Positions 10,785-20,536 of a stretch of 64,000 nucleotides of DNA are shown in pieces. This stretch comes from Pycnococcus provasolii (lineage: Eukaryota > Chlorophyta > Pseudoscourfieldiophyceae > Pseudoscourfieldiales > Pycnococcaceae): positions 434,001-498,000 of the forward strand of contig OW568880.1 in assembly GCA_938743325.2 (NCBI GenBank), read 5' to 3'. The notes below the pieces were generated by a model. It had not been told where the DNA came from. It was given only the letters and a program-made list of their open reading frames with translations, and made no database searches. The first letter of the stretch is position 1; each line of letters starts with the position of its first letter. Position numbers and translations under genes: made by a program.

Positions 10785-12713
10785 TCATGAATTTGAATTC
10801 GCCTCCGACACCTCCGACTTCAATTCGGCGACAAGTGGACCCCACCACGGCGCTGTTTCCAATGCCTTTTTACCAGCCTTCTCTCGCTTCGCTTTCTCTT
10901 CAATTAGCACCTCGCGACGCTCGTCCTTGTCTTTGTGACACAGGCAGCCAATCACTTCCCTTTGTGGTGCATAGCGGTACAGGTCATTGCAGTTTCGTGC
11001 GGCAAGGCCATACGGCGTGTTCTCGGTCATGTAGAGCGCCTTCTCATCGGCCCTTCGACCAAACTCGTCGTGGTCAAGCGCGGCCCAGATATCTGTGTTG
11101 TGCCCAAAGTGTCCGTGCAAGCTGTCAGGATGGAGCGGCCACGGCATGCCTCGGATTTCTCCCGCATACATGCGCGCAGCGTCGCGCAGATCATGCATGA
11201 TGGTTTCCGTCTCAATCAGATTGAGGCTTGGCACGGGCCCATCGAAGTCCGCCACATGATTCTCCTTCAGCAGCAGGTGCCTGACAATGTAGTCGTGCTG
11301 AAGCAGGCGGTAGAGCATTGCCGGGAAGCGGTACATCTTCTTCCAGTCGCCAGACCTCTCGTACACGCCGGGCGTGTACTCCATCATGACGTTCTTCGGC
11401 AGGTAGCGCCTGAAGATCTCGCTTGCACCATCGAACACCTCCGGCTCGAAGCCCTCGACATCAACCTTGAACATGCACAGGTCGACGTCCGATGGATTGG
11501 GGTAGAGCTGGCTCATCACGGTGCCCACCCGCTCCGTCTTCACCTTGATTTTAAATTGGCGCGGGTCGTTGATTGCCGGGTCGACGTTCAGTCCGCCAAC
11601 GCCTGCCGTTCCCCAAATGCCCGCCTGTGGCACCGTCACCTCGGCGATGTCCCCGTCCACGCCCGCGGCAACTCGCGGGCGTAGATGCACCTTGTGGCTC
11701 AGCGCACTTGCCTGAAGTCCGTAGCGCACGAATGAGCGGAAGAGCGGCACGGGCTCGAACGCAACCACGTCGCATCCCATTTGAGCGCTGAGCATCGTGA
11801 ACATACCAAAGTTCGCGCCAACGTCAACCACCACTCCACGGCCGGACGCGCAGCACTTCTTTGTGGCAGCGCGCCAGATATGCACCACGGTATCCTCGAC
11901 GATACGCTTGTTCTCCATGCGCTCGCTCACGTCCACGTCCTTCTTCGGGTCCGTGTACGCCTGGATGAAGCTTGGCACGGTTTTTGTTCGCGCGGCTCGA
12001 AGGTTCACGTCCATTGACTTGATATACTTCACCGGATGATCGCACAGCGACTCGGTGCCTTCGTTCTCAATGCATTGCCGGGTGTTCATTGCGTACGGCA
12101 GGGCACCGCAGTCTGAGCAGTCCGTTCCAAGGTCGCACTTGATGTCGCGCGCGGGAGTCGTGCCCGATACGTCCTTCGCCACCGTGCTCCCGTCGTCGCA
12201 AACGCCGTCTTTCGCGAACTCGCACGTGTTGTCGCACCGCGGCTCGCCATCTGGCTTGGGTGCGTCCTGCATGCCATCGAGTTGCGCCGCTGCTTCGCTG
12301 ACGGCTGTCTGAAGACTCTGCTGCGCCGACCCCGCTGCAGCCTTGTAGTTTTCCGTTCGCTGGAGCTCCTCCGCCTCCTCCACTTGGTTCGACAATTCTG
12401 CCACCACCTGGAAGTTTTGCGTACGCGCCAGCGCCGCCTCTTCGTCGTGATCTGCGTCCGGGTAGTCGGAAGACGCATCCATGGATGCCTCGTCTCTCAT
12501 TCTCTTCTCGGCAACGCGCTCCGCGACGTTGAGTGCTGAGTTGAGCTCCGGCTTGGCACGCGCGTTTGCGTTGTGTCCTGCGCTGATCAGCACGGTGTCC
12601 ATGCGCGTCAGGTACCCGACGAAGAAGAGCACGAGCGTGACGAGCATGGCCGTGACGTACGTGACGAACGTCGACGTCTTGGCCTGTCGCGATTCGGACG
12701 TGGGCACGGCCAT
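10785..12713 (-). CDS. Membrane-anchored FkbM-family methyltransferase
   Basis: 642 residues. A single hydrophobic segment at 17-36 after a short N-terminus predicts a type II membrane protein. Residues 80-150 are Ala/Glu-rich and possibly helical. Residues 155-205 hold a Cys-rich module (CDNTCEFAKDGVCDDG, then GTDCSDCG) of a kind widespread in algal secretory proteins and similar to LNR/Notch-type modules. The FkbM methyltransferase domain follows: SAM-binding VVDVGANFGMFTM (about 296-307), VAFEPVPLFRSFV, and the family block LCMFKVDVEGFEPEVFDG. FkbM enzymes methylate sugar or peptide hydroxyls; here a Golgi role on glycans is inferred from topology, and the acceptor is unknown. The gene is tail-to-tail with the AFG1-like gene. 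Confidence 0.88.
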   Translation of the reverse strand: MAVPTSESRQAKTSTFVTYVTAMLVTLVLFFVGYLTRMDTVLISAGHNANARAKPELNSALNVAERVAEKRMRDEASMDASSDYPDADHDEEAALARTQNFQVVAELSNQVEEAEELQRTENYKAAAGSAQQSLQTAVSEAAAQLDGMQDAPKPDGEPRCDNTCEFAKDGVCDDGSTVAKDVSGTTPARDIKCDLGTDCSDCGALPYAMNTRQCIENEGTESLCDHPVKYIKSMDVNLRAARTKTVPSFIQAYTDPKKDVDVSERMENKRIVEDTVVHIWRAATKKCCASGRGVVVDVGANFGMFTMLSAQMGCDVVAFEPVPLFRSFVRYGLQASALSHKVHLRPRVAAGVDGDIAEVTVPQAGIWGTAGVGGLNVDPAINDPRQFKIKVKTERVGTVMSQLYPNPSDVDLCMFKVDVEGFEPEVFDGASEIFRRYLPKNVMMEYTPGVYERSGDWKKMYRFPAMLYRLLQHDYIVRHLLLKENHVADFDGPVPSLNLIETETIMHDLRDAARMYAGEIRGMPWPLHPDSLHGHFGHNTDIWAALDHDEFGRRADEKALYMTENTPYGLAARNCNDLYRYAPQREVIGCLCHKDKDERREVLIEEKAKREKAGKKALETAPWWGPLVAELKSEVSEANSNS

Positions 12714-14027
12714 GGCTTAAGGATCGCCTTAACAGCTCCCAAGCGGCAAGTGGCGATGTTGAGAGGATGCGGCCGATCGCAACGAAACCTTCGCTCCCCC
12801 CGGGCAGGTGGGCCGGGCCTCTTCTTCTCGTTCATTCAGGTCGGGCTTGCCCATCGCAGTTTAAGGCCTCAGTTTAGTTTTGCTTCACGGAGATACGTCG
12901 TTGGTCCGCGGGTTGAGTCGACAAAAAGAAGTGGCAAGGGCCGCAGAAGGGCCGCCGGGCCGGGCACTCGGGTAGTAGTTTCGAAGCGTTTTTTACTTAC
13001 CATGGCGCCGTCACACATAGGTACTGTACGGGTGAGCCGCACTTGCTTAACTTAACTAGCTTAACTGTTTCGACGAACCAATTGCTTCGCATAAAGTTCT
13101 TTGTTCCACACAACAGGTGTTTTCACAGCGTTGTCAAGTTCCGCATACATAGTGCGGCGCTTCGCGCAGCTCTGCGACATGATCTGGGGCTGCCTCAGCT
13201 CGATGCGCCGCGTGCCCAACAGCCTAGGACTTCTCAAGTTTGTCGCCAACAAACCGTACAAATTTCACGTCGAATTCATGATGATCGTGGACAAGATCAA
13301 CCTGTTCTCGCCGTGTCCGCATTCGACGTCGGCAACGCGTACGCGAACACGCCCCAGGCACGGCCGATGTTCATCGAACAAACACCTGGCTACCATGATG
13401 ACACAGACGACGTCCTTGAGCTACACCGCGCCCTCTACGGCCAGAAGGAGATGGCGCAGAACGGATGGGATATTTCTTTTCAGAACATGATACTCTCGGA
13501 CCCTGCAGGACAGCGATATCAAATACATCTCATTCACAATCTGTTTTGCGTCGAAATATCCACAGAGCAAGCGGTATCTAAAAAAGTCGAGGACGACTTG
13601 TACAGGCTCATCATGAAGGCGTACCAGGCGAACTGCTGTGTCGACAAGGATTACGTCAGCGCGGCCGCGACGTACAGGTACATCGCGGCATCGTTGGGGG
13701 GGAGCTCGGGGAAACCCCTCCCCGAACTTGGGCCCGGGGCCCGGGTGGCGGGGGCCCAACCCGCGGCCAGGCCACGGGAAAGTCCCAGGGAACCCGTCAA
13801 GTGAACCCGGTTCCCGGTTTTCAAGTTGTCGTTGAAAACAACGCGCGTTCTGTTCCCCGAAAGCTTTCGAAACCCTCTCCGGGCTGCCGGTCGGGGCGGT
13901 CTTAGAAGTCGTCCTTTCCTCAACTAAAAACTTTACCTTTTTAGCCGCGGCCGGCCGGTGAAAGCTTTCAAGGTTGTGTCTTTCACGGTTGTGTGTGAAC
14001 TGAACCTGTAGTACTTTGGTGATTTCT
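12714..14027. other. Intergenic region with GC patches and a retroelement fossil
   Basis: A region of 1.3 kb between the divergent starts of the FkbM and BBS1 genes. It holds GC-rich patches at about 12795-12820 and 13720-13800, and a copia-like fossil described separately. No host gene seen. Confidence 0.5.
13230..13680 (+). mobile_element. Fossil fragment of a Ty1/copia-like LTR retrotransposon (reverse transcriptase)
   Basis: The predicted residues include FDVGNAYANTP, MFIEQTPGY and LELHRALYGQKE, which fit the copia reverse transcriptase pattern (DVxxAFLxG, Y/FMxQPPGF, LxKALYGLKQ). Only a few hundred bases remain; no long terminal repeats, integrase or capsid region is visible nearby. It is broken and looks like an old remnant. 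Confidence 0.6.
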
Positions 14028-16013
14028 ATGCGCAGCCTGTTCGGAGGACGCAAGAAAGCGGCGGCGGGCGATGCGGCCGATGCGGCCGGCAACGAAGGAG
14101 CCGCCGCTGACGAAGGAGCAAGCGATAATAATCAGGCGAACGGCGGCATGAACCACGACGAGGGGCAGATGGCGGGTGGTGCCGATGCACCCGCAGAGAC
14201 GAGCGTCACCGTTGTGGCCACGGGAGGCGACCCGAGCGGTGCAGTGAGCGGAGACATAAAGCCCGTGCCGCACTTGCAAGCAAGAAATCAGCAAAAGGAT
14301 GACGACAAAAAGCCGCTGTGGCTCAAGGCGTGGACGGACCCGCTCGCGGGTGTGAACGCACTCAGCGAGTGCACGAACATCAGCGACCTTATCGGAGATG
14401 GCGAAGGAATGCTCGCCGTTGCCAACAAGAACAAAAAGCTGCTCATTTTCAAGGGAACGAACCTGCACTCGGAGCACAAACTGCTTGCGACGCCGAGCTG
14501 CATCAGCCACTTCTACGTACAGGCCGGCAAGGCACCCGCACTTGCCATCGCGGCGGGTGGACACGTGTTCATCTACCGAAACCTAAGGCCGTACTACCGT
14601 TTCAACATTCCCACTCAGCCACTTGACGGCGTCGAGGTGGACGCGTGGTCTGAGTACGCCTCCAGGCGCGCGGACGCCGGCACAACAGCCGCGTTGCTGA
14701 GCCAGGCGCGCGACAACGGTGCGAATCTCAGTGCACAGTCTATGGACTTTCTCAGCTTCGAGGACGACGCCTCGCGCGACCAGTACGGGCAGCGGCACGC
14801 GGGAGATCGACTCGAGCCGACGGCGACCGTCACGTGCATGTCCTCGCTGCGCACAGCCATGGATGAGCCTGACGCAGCGAGCTGCCTGGTGCTTGCGTGC
14901 GAGGACGGGCGAATCATGCTTCTCAACACCGCGGGCACGAAGATGGACCACTGCATTCAGCTGCCGGCACCGGCGTGCAAGATGGTCGCCACGGGACTGC
15001 GTGACATTGAGTACCGCATCATCATCGCATGCCGCAACGGGAAGATTTACAGCATAAAGAACGGCGAGATGACGTCGACGGTGATTGAGCTGGAGTCCAT
15101 GGCCGTGGCGCTTCTGCGACCCATGAAGACGATCCTCGTCGGGTGCATGAACAATTCCGTCTGCTCGTATCACCTCAAGGGCAAGAAGACGTACAGCCTG
15201 TACATGCCGGCGCCAATCGTGGACATGGAGTATCTCTCGGTCGCGACGAACAACACGTCGCGTGGCGCGATCGTTGCCCTCAGGACGGGAGAGATTCGCT
15301 TGTACAACGACAAGCACCTGGTGGGTAAGATTGACATCGGCGAGGTGCCAAAAAGCCTCACATTTGGACGGTACGGCCGTGAGGATGCAACGCTCGCCAT
15401 CACGGGCAACAGCGGCACGCTGCACATTTACATTCTCGCACGACTTGCGAAGCTGCACATGCAGGCTGAGGGCGCCGGCCCGCCGCCTGAGCAGGACATC
15501 CCTCTTCCGGTTCCAAAGAAGACGAAGCTTTACGTCGAGCAGACGCAAAGGGAGAGAGAACAGTGCATAGACATGCACCGCGTCTTTCAGCGCGACCTGT
15601 GCAAGCTTCGGCTGAGTACCGCGCGAGCGTATGCTAAGGTGCTCTCGGACGGCCAGGGACCGGTGAGCACCACCGCGAGCGCGAGCGTGCGAGTACAGTG
15701 CAATGTGATGGGCCTCGGTCCGATGTTCAAGGTGAAGCTTACGGTGCAGAACACGGGAAGCTCGGCACTCACGCAGGTGCCTATCCTTGCAAACGCAGAC
15801 CCGAAGCTTTACGAAGTGACGCCCGTGCAGATGACAGTACCCACGCTCGTTCCACTTCTTTCGTACGTTTTCGAGGTGTCCGTTCGTGCGGTGAATCCTG
15901 CAGCGGCTCCTGGCATGGTGACCATCTACGTGATGGGGAAGGAGTCGGCGCTGCCGCTGCTGTGCGTTCAGGTGCAGATGCCCGCGAGCGACATCAGCGA
16001 CCTGTTGGCGTGA
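14028..16013 (+). CDS. BBS1: BBS1, Bardet-Biedl syndrome 1 protein, BBSome subunit
   Basis: 661 residues from the ATG at 14028. The sequence follows animal BBS1 along its length: the opening WLKAWTDPLAGV, a beta-propeller with YRNLRPYYRFNIP (animal KNLRPYFKF), CRNGKIYSIKNGEM, LVGCMNNSVCSYHLKGKK, CFGRYGRED-like TFGRYGREDATL, then KKTKLYVEQTQREREQ (animal RKTRLYVDQTLREREA), the helical MHRVFQRDLCKLRLSTARAY and a C-terminal GAE-type domain beginning near GLGPMFKVKLTVQNTG. BBS1 is a core BBSome subunit that links membrane cargo to intraflagellar transport, so this alga makes or recently made cilia. The N-terminal 60 residues are Ala-rich and not conserved. Convergent with the coiled-coil gene downstream. 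Confidence 0.96.
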   Translation: MRSLFGGRKKAAAGDAADAAGNEGAAADEGASDNNQANGGMNHDEGQMAGGADAPAETSVTVVATGGDPSGAVSGDIKPVPHLQARNQQKDDDKKPLWLKAWTDPLAGVNALSECTNISDLIGDGEGMLAVANKNKKLLIFKGTNLHSEHKLLATPSCISHFYVQAGKAPALAIAAGGHVFIYRNLRPYYRFNIPTQPLDGVEVDAWSEYASRRADAGTTAALLSQARDNGANLSAQSMDFLSFEDDASRDQYGQRHAGDRLEPTATVTCMSSLRTAMDEPDAASCLVLACEDGRIMLLNTAGTKMDHCIQLPAPACKMVATGLRDIEYRIIIACRNGKIYSIKNGEMTSTVIELESMAVALLRPMKTILVGCMNNSVCSYHLKGKKTYSLYMPAPIVDMEYLSVATNNTSRGAIVALRTGEIRLYNDKHLVGKIDIGEVPKSLTFGRYGREDATLAITGNSGTLHIYILARLAKLHMQAEGAGPPPEQDIPLPVPKKTKLYVEQTQREREQCIDMHRVFQRDLCKLRLSTARAYAKVLSDGQGPVSTTASASVRVQCNVMGLGPMFKVKLTVQNTGSSALTQVPILANADPKLYEVTPVQMTVPTLVPLLSYVFEVSVRAVNPAAAPGMVTIYVMGKESALPLLCVQVQMPASDISDLLA

Positions 16014-16065
16014 GCGAGAAGAGAGGCAGAGTGAAGAGTTTTGCAAACTTCTAGTGCTCTAGACA

Positions 16066-16070
16066 TGTAA
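16066..16070 (+). terminator. TGTAA polyadenylation signal for BBS1
   Basis: TGTAA lies about 53 bases after the BBS1 stop codon, in the 163-base gap before the convergent coiled-coil gene. Confidence 0.45.
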
Positions 16071-16176
16071 ATACTAGCGAGAAGGGATTCATACATACAT
16101 ACATGGTTATTATTAGTAGTACATGGTGGTGTACAAACGTGCACCGTACAAAGTTGGCATGGCCGCGCACGCAAGT

Positions 16177-19100
16177 TTACGAATTAAGGGCGCGCGATCC
16201 CCTTCGAACCACATTCGCAGCCGTACCACCGCCACCCGTGGCGGTGTCTCCACCAGAGTTCGTCTTCTCCACTAGCAGATACGTTTGCCGGTAGTCTTGG
16301 TGACGTCCGTACCCCTGAGACAACTTCGTCGATATGCGCCCTGTGGCAGTGCTTGGCAACACTTTCGACATACCTGGTACGGGTAATTTGCCATCCTCAC
16401 CACCAGTCAGGTCGCGCAGTTTCGATTCCACAAGCTCACGTTCGCGTCGGATGTCCTCCGAAACACGTGCGCGGTCCAACCTTGCGCGCTCTAAACGCGC
16501 GAGATTTGCATCGTGAAGACTTCGATCTGACGCCTCCTGACTGACAGTTCGGGCTGCAGATCCTATCGCCATCGTCATCGTCTTTACCGGGCGCGGCACA
16601 CTGCCCGTCGCGGACGCTGCCCGAGACACAGCCGAGTTCGGTCGAGACACCGCAGAATTTGGCCGCGACGGAACTCGGCGCTGAATCTGCACCGGTTGCG
16701 TTTGGGAGAGCTTGTTGCTACCATCGTCGTCGCCAGCAGAAGCCTGTCTCGAAGCCAACGCAGCCTCGACAGCCTTCGCACGCTCGGCGGCGTTTGCGCG
16801 AGAGGCTGACGTTGCACGATAGTCCTTGCTCGCGACATCAGCACCTTGCTCCGCGGTGGCGCGCCCAGTAGCCTTGCTGCCGCCAAATTGCATGGACTCG
16901 AGAAGCCGAATACGACTTTGCAGGAGCGCAATCAGGCGGTCCTGCTCATCAGCCATAGTCTCGGCACGCTCGCGCTCTTTCTTTTCATTTTCCAGCGTAA
17001 CGCGAAGCTCCTTGATTTCGTACACGTCAGATATACTCGTAGATTTCCTTGTCGCGGCGGCAGCTTCGCCCGCCTCGCTGAGCGACATCTTGAGATTGTC
17101 CCGCTCGTCTGCCAGAGTTGCACAGCGCGAAGACAAGTCGCGCACCTGCTGCTGCAGGTCGCGCACCTGACGACGGAGTAGCGGCGCCTGCTCACCTCCA
17201 CTAATTCCACCGCCCGGTGTTGGGGGTCGACTTGGTGCCGCGGATTGAGCGCGGACGCGCGCGTTAGCCTCGCTGGCACCAACGTTGGTAGCGGGCACTT
17301 CGGGCAGCGGAGTCACCGTCGAAGCAGAGGTGGGCCGAACGCTTCCCCCAAAGCTTAGAGTGCCGCTCTTGCTGAGAACGTTCATCGCGCGCAGCTGACG
17401 TGCATCCTCGTCCATCGAAGCAGATCGCTCCTCAAGGGCTCGTCGTAGCTCTGAGAGCGCAAGGCGCTCAGCCGCCAGCTCGTCCGTCGTGGCTTCGGTC
17501 GCCTTGGCGCGCTGCTCCCACAAGCGCGCACTGTCGCGAGCACTTTTTGCATCGAGTTTTGCCTGCGCAATCACATTCTTCGCATCGCCCATTTCCTTCT
17601 CTCGCTCGTCTAGAAGTGACTGAGTTCGCTCGAGGTCGCGCTTGAGCTTCTCCACGTCGCGATTCACCTGCTGCGCCAATTTTGCCTTCGCCTCCAATTT
17701 TTGAATTTCCTCGCGGCTTGCCTCGAAGCGTCCCTTCCAAAGTGCCGCCGTCTCCACCTGCGAAGCGAGCGTCTTTGCGTGGGCGCGCGACTCATCGAGC
17801 TGCGTGCGAGAGTTTTCGAGCTGCTTTGTCAGGCGTTGAACTTCATCCGCTAACTTTGAAAATTCCGCGCGCGAATCTGTCACCGACTGCGTCGCCGACA
17901 TCTTTGCTGATGACGCGTTCCTTTCCGCACTCGCCTGGGCGCTCTCCGCCTCCTGAAGTCTTTTCTTCAAGCTCGCCGCAACGGACTCGGATGCTTTCAG
18001 GCGTGCATTGAGGCGCGACACCTCGGCTCGCGACTGCGAGAGCTCGTCTCTTGAAACCTTCAGCTTTTGCTCGATACTATCGACAGACGCCTGATTGAAC
18101 GTTGCTGTTGCTGACGACTTCACCGCGGCAGGCTCCTTATCGCTGGCATCCGTTCTGGCTGTCGACGATGGAAGGTCGTCAATGCGCACGGCGTCGTCGT
18201 TGGCTTCGTCGTCGTCATCGCCATCTGCGATATCTGCCTCGTCGCCACCATCCTTACGAGCGCCATGTGAGGACAGGCGTTTCCGCAGATCGTGGATGAC
18301 AAATACGTTCACTTCCGTCTGTGACTCGGCACTTCGTTTTGATGCAGCTTCGGCAGCAGCTGCCAGCTGCATTCGCTTGAGTGCGACTGAAACGGCATCT
18401 AGCTCGGCCGTCAGTTCGCTTTTCTCACGCGCAGCTTTTGCGCTTGCTCGTGCATGTTCTCCAGCATTCGTGCGAAGTGTGGTGATCGTCTTCTCTGCTT
18501 CCTTTTGTGTCTTACGCGACGTGTCAAGCGTGGACCTGAGATGTCGCACTTCCGCCGAAGCATTGGCCGCTCGACGTTCCGCAGCTTGTATGCGTTGTTC
18601 AGCCTCCGCCGTAGCTGCAGCGGCCGCAGCGGCGGCTGCAGCGGTGGCGGCTGCGGCAGATCCTGCATGTTCAGATGGTCGACGTATCGACGATACTGCC
18701 GCTGGAGCGTCGGAGACTGAGGCATTTGATTTCGTTCCATTTGTCGTCGACGCCGTCGTCGTTGTGCTCGCCGTTGTCGCCTTTTCTGCCGCCGCCGCCC
18801 GCCTCTCCGCCGCGCCAGCTCTCTGCTTCCAGACGACGATTTCCTCTTGCACTTGCGCGAGCGCATCGCCGAGAGCGATGAGTCTGCTTGCGACCGTCGC
18901 GGCGGGTGGTAGGTTTGCCGTCGTCGTTTTTGTTACGCCACGTGTCGCCGCGGCGTGTCTGTCAGTGGCACGCAGGCTTGCGCGCAGAACTTCGTTCGTC
19001 TTGTCGTGCGACAGTTCGAGCAGGCTCGCAAGATCGTTCGCGTCGAGTCTTTTCAGTCGCTCCTCGACGTTCGTCATTATGGCTGACGAGGCTGCTGCTG

Positions 19101-19521
19101 TGTATGCCGTTCCCGGTCTTCCCCCAGCGGCTTTCTCTTCGGTTGGTTTGCCCGTACCGTTTTTCGCGGAAGACGGTCGACTCCCACCACTCTTTGGAAG
19201 GTTGTTGTTATTGTTGTTGTTATTGTTGTTAAGTGCAGCGAGCGCCTGCGCGAGTGCGCGCACGTCACTGACAAGCGCGTCACGTTGCGCGGAGTCGAGG
19301 CCGCCAGCGAGCCCCCCGTAGCCCCCCGTATAGTTACTGCTGCCCTTAAACCCAGATATGCGACCCCCACGAGAGTCCGCCGCGCTAAACCTAGTACCAC
19401 CATGCCTCGAACTACCATACCCACCACCACCTGAGTATTGGTGAGAGGACGACTGTGGCCAGATGTGAGCAGGCATATGAGGCGTGGCTGAACTGTTGTT
19501 CATGACAGTCGCCTTCGCCAT
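16177..19521 (-). CDS. Long coiled-coil protein of unknown function
   Basis: 1114 residues from the ATG at 19521. After a Gly/Ser-rich N-terminus and an Asn run (19201-19231), most of the protein is heptad-like, rich in Ala, Glu, Lys, Arg and Ser: examples are LRKRLSS, EQKLKVSRDELSQSRAEVSR, QVRDLQQQVRDLSSRC and IKELRVTLENEKKERERAE. Near the C-terminus RPNSAVSRPNSAVSR is a perfect seven-residue repeat. I see no enzymatic domain or membrane segment. Its neighbour is BBS1, so a ciliary or centriolar scaffold is conceivable, but gene order is weak evidence in algae. The opposite strand contains a long open frame that is merely the mirror of this GC-rich, Ser/Ala-rich gene. Confidence 0.85.
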   Translation of the reverse strand: MAKATVMNNSSATPHMPAHIWPQSSSHQYSGGGGYGSSRHGGTRFSAADSRGGRISGFKGSSNYTGGYGGLAGGLDSAQRDALVSDVRALAQALAALNNNNNNNNNNLPKSGGSRPSSAKNGTGKPTEEKAAGGRPGTAYTAAASSAIMTNVEERLKRLDANDLASLLELSHDKTNEVLRASLRATDRHAAATRGVTKTTTANLPPAATVASRLIALGDALAQVQEEIVVWKQRAGAAERRAAAAEKATTASTTTTASTTNGTKSNASVSDAPAAVSSIRRPSEHAGSAAAATAAAAAAAAAATAEAEQRIQAAERRAANASAEVRHLRSTLDTSRKTQKEAEKTITTLRTNAGEHARASAKAAREKSELTAELDAVSVALKRMQLAAAAEAASKRSAESQTEVNVFVIHDLRKRLSSHGARKDGGDEADIADGDDDDEANDDAVRIDDLPSSTARTDASDKEPAAVKSSATATFNQASVDSIEQKLKVSRDELSQSRAEVSRLNARLKASESVAASLKKRLQEAESAQASAERNASSAKMSATQSVTDSRAEFSKLADEVQRLTKQLENSRTQLDESRAHAKTLASQVETAALWKGRFEASREEIQKLEAKAKLAQQVNRDVEKLKRDLERTQSLLDEREKEMGDAKNVIAQAKLDAKSARDSARLWEQRAKATEATTDELAAERLALSELRRALEERSASMDEDARQLRAMNVLSKSGTLSFGGSVRPTSASTVTPLPEVPATNVGASEANARVRAQSAAPSRPPTPGGGISGGEQAPLLRRQVRDLQQQVRDLSSRCATLADERDNLKMSLSEAGEAAAATRKSTSISDVYEIKELRVTLENEKKERERAETMADEQDRLIALLQSRIRLLESMQFGGSKATGRATAEQGADVASKDYRATSASRANAAERAKAVEAALASRQASAGDDDGSNKLSQTQPVQIQRRVPSRPNSAVSRPNSAVSRAASATGSVPRPVKTMTMAIGSAARTVSQEASDRSLHDANLARLERARLDRARVSEDIRRERELVESKLRDLTGGEDGKLPVPGMSKVLPSTATGRISTKLSQGYGRHQDYRQTYLLVEKTNSGGDTATGGGGTAANVVRRGSRALNS
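19201..19231. repeat. Trinucleotide run encoding poly-Asn
   Basis: GTT/ATT triplets on the + strand read as about ten Asn residues in the coiled-coil protein on the reverse strand, near its residues 98-107. An in-frame, probably length-variable tract. Confidence 0.8.
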
Positions 19522-20022
19522 GATGAAGTTGGAGAGTTTGCCGACAAAAGCCGGTGGGATGGTGCGGAAGAACCCCCGGGGAGGACGGGGGGAACCTGGA
19601 AGACTGGACCTCGGTCACCCCCGGTCAATTCAGCCTTTACTAACCTTACATACCAACTAAAAGGTTTATCATTTATGTACTGTACTCGGGAAAGGTTAAC
19701 ATTACCACCCGGCTGCCGGCACATCTCCGGCTCCGGGGGGATTGAATCGCCTTTTTTGATGGCCCCCCGCGGTGGATTCATCGACCAAGAACCAGTGAAA
19801 GGTTGACCAGATCAGTGACCAGTGGTTCGTACAGTACGAGTGTACAGTAGTGTCAGTTCAACAGTTTGACCCTCTACGTAAGAATAGCGACCGCTATGCG
19901 TGTGTAATGTCGGTGCGCCAGCGCCGACAAAACACAGGATGGCCGCTCGCCTGCAAGCTCGCGGGCCTAAGCCCACCCGCCGCCCGGGAAGGAGAGAGAG
20001 AGGGTTTCCAACCAGCAAGCCG

Positions 20023-20055
20023 ATTAGGGTTAGGGTTTAGGGGTAGGGGTAGGGG
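20023..20055 (+). repeat. Short telomere-like array, degenerate
   Basis: ATTAGGGTTAGGGTTTAGGG followed by GGTAGGGGTAGGGG. The G-rich strand is the sense strand of the gene that starts at 20537. Confidence 0.7.
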
Positions 20056-20360
20056 ACCACCGTATAGGTCCACCGTATCTTACCACTCATGTGAGCTCAT
20101 GTTCGGCCGTTTTAGGCCGGCTTGGGGTTGCTCGGCTTGCTCGCCTTGCTCGCTTGGTCATGCATGGGCCGGCCCGTGGTTGCCTGTGGTTAGACTAACT
20201 TTTTACTGTATGTATGTAGGACATGGCATGCTTCGCTCACGGCTCATTTTCGCCGGCAAAACGGTTTTGCACGTGGTTCTTGAACTTGAATGCTTGAAGG
20301 AGGTTCTTGAAGGAACTCAATTCAATGGGAAGGGAAGGGAAGGGAAGGGAAGGCCAGAAG

Positions 20361-20393
20361 GGTTAGGGTTAGGGTTAGGGTTAGGGTTAGGGT
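20361..20393 (+). repeat. Interstitial telomere-like array, five TTAGGG units
   Basis: Five perfect TTAGGG units ending 144 bases before the ATG at 20537. The G-rich strand is again sense for that gene. Too short for a chromosome end and flanked by unique sequence on both sides. Confidence 0.85.
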
Positions 20394-20536
20394 ACTCTTA
20401 GGTTCCACGTAGACACGGTAAGTTACAGTAGTTTCGACCGGACTTCTTTTGGAGCGCGTCCAAAAGCCGCGTCCGGCCGCATTGTGTGCATCTTTTCCCA
20501 GACCCGATATTTATATTTTTTAAGAAGTAGTCTCCG

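Larger units (their letters stand above)
19522..20536. other. Divergent promoter region with two TTAGGG-type arrays
   Basis: One kilobase between the starts of the coiled-coil and CASTOR/POLLUX-like genes. It holds a GC patch (19560-19610, CCCCCGGGGAGG), two telomere-like arrays (20023-20055 and 20361-20393) and GGGAA repeats at 20331-20352. No gene seen. Confidence 0.5.

Noticed and set aside
14583-16046. 487-codon reverse-strand frame opposite BBS1
   Set aside because: The forward strand encodes BBS1 with end-to-end similarity; the reverse frame is Arg/His-rich shadow coding.
18095-19321. 408-codon + strand frame, Ala/Ser/Leu-rich, looking like a membrane protein
   Set aside because: Antisense of the coiled-coil gene; Ala/Glu/Arg heptads read backwards give Ser/Ala/Leu runs. 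The coiled-coil frame is far longer and has an ATG.
20361-20393. A true chromosome end or a telomere-fusion site
   Set aside because: The array is only five units, flanked by unique genes on both sides, and similar short arrays recur beside other genes.
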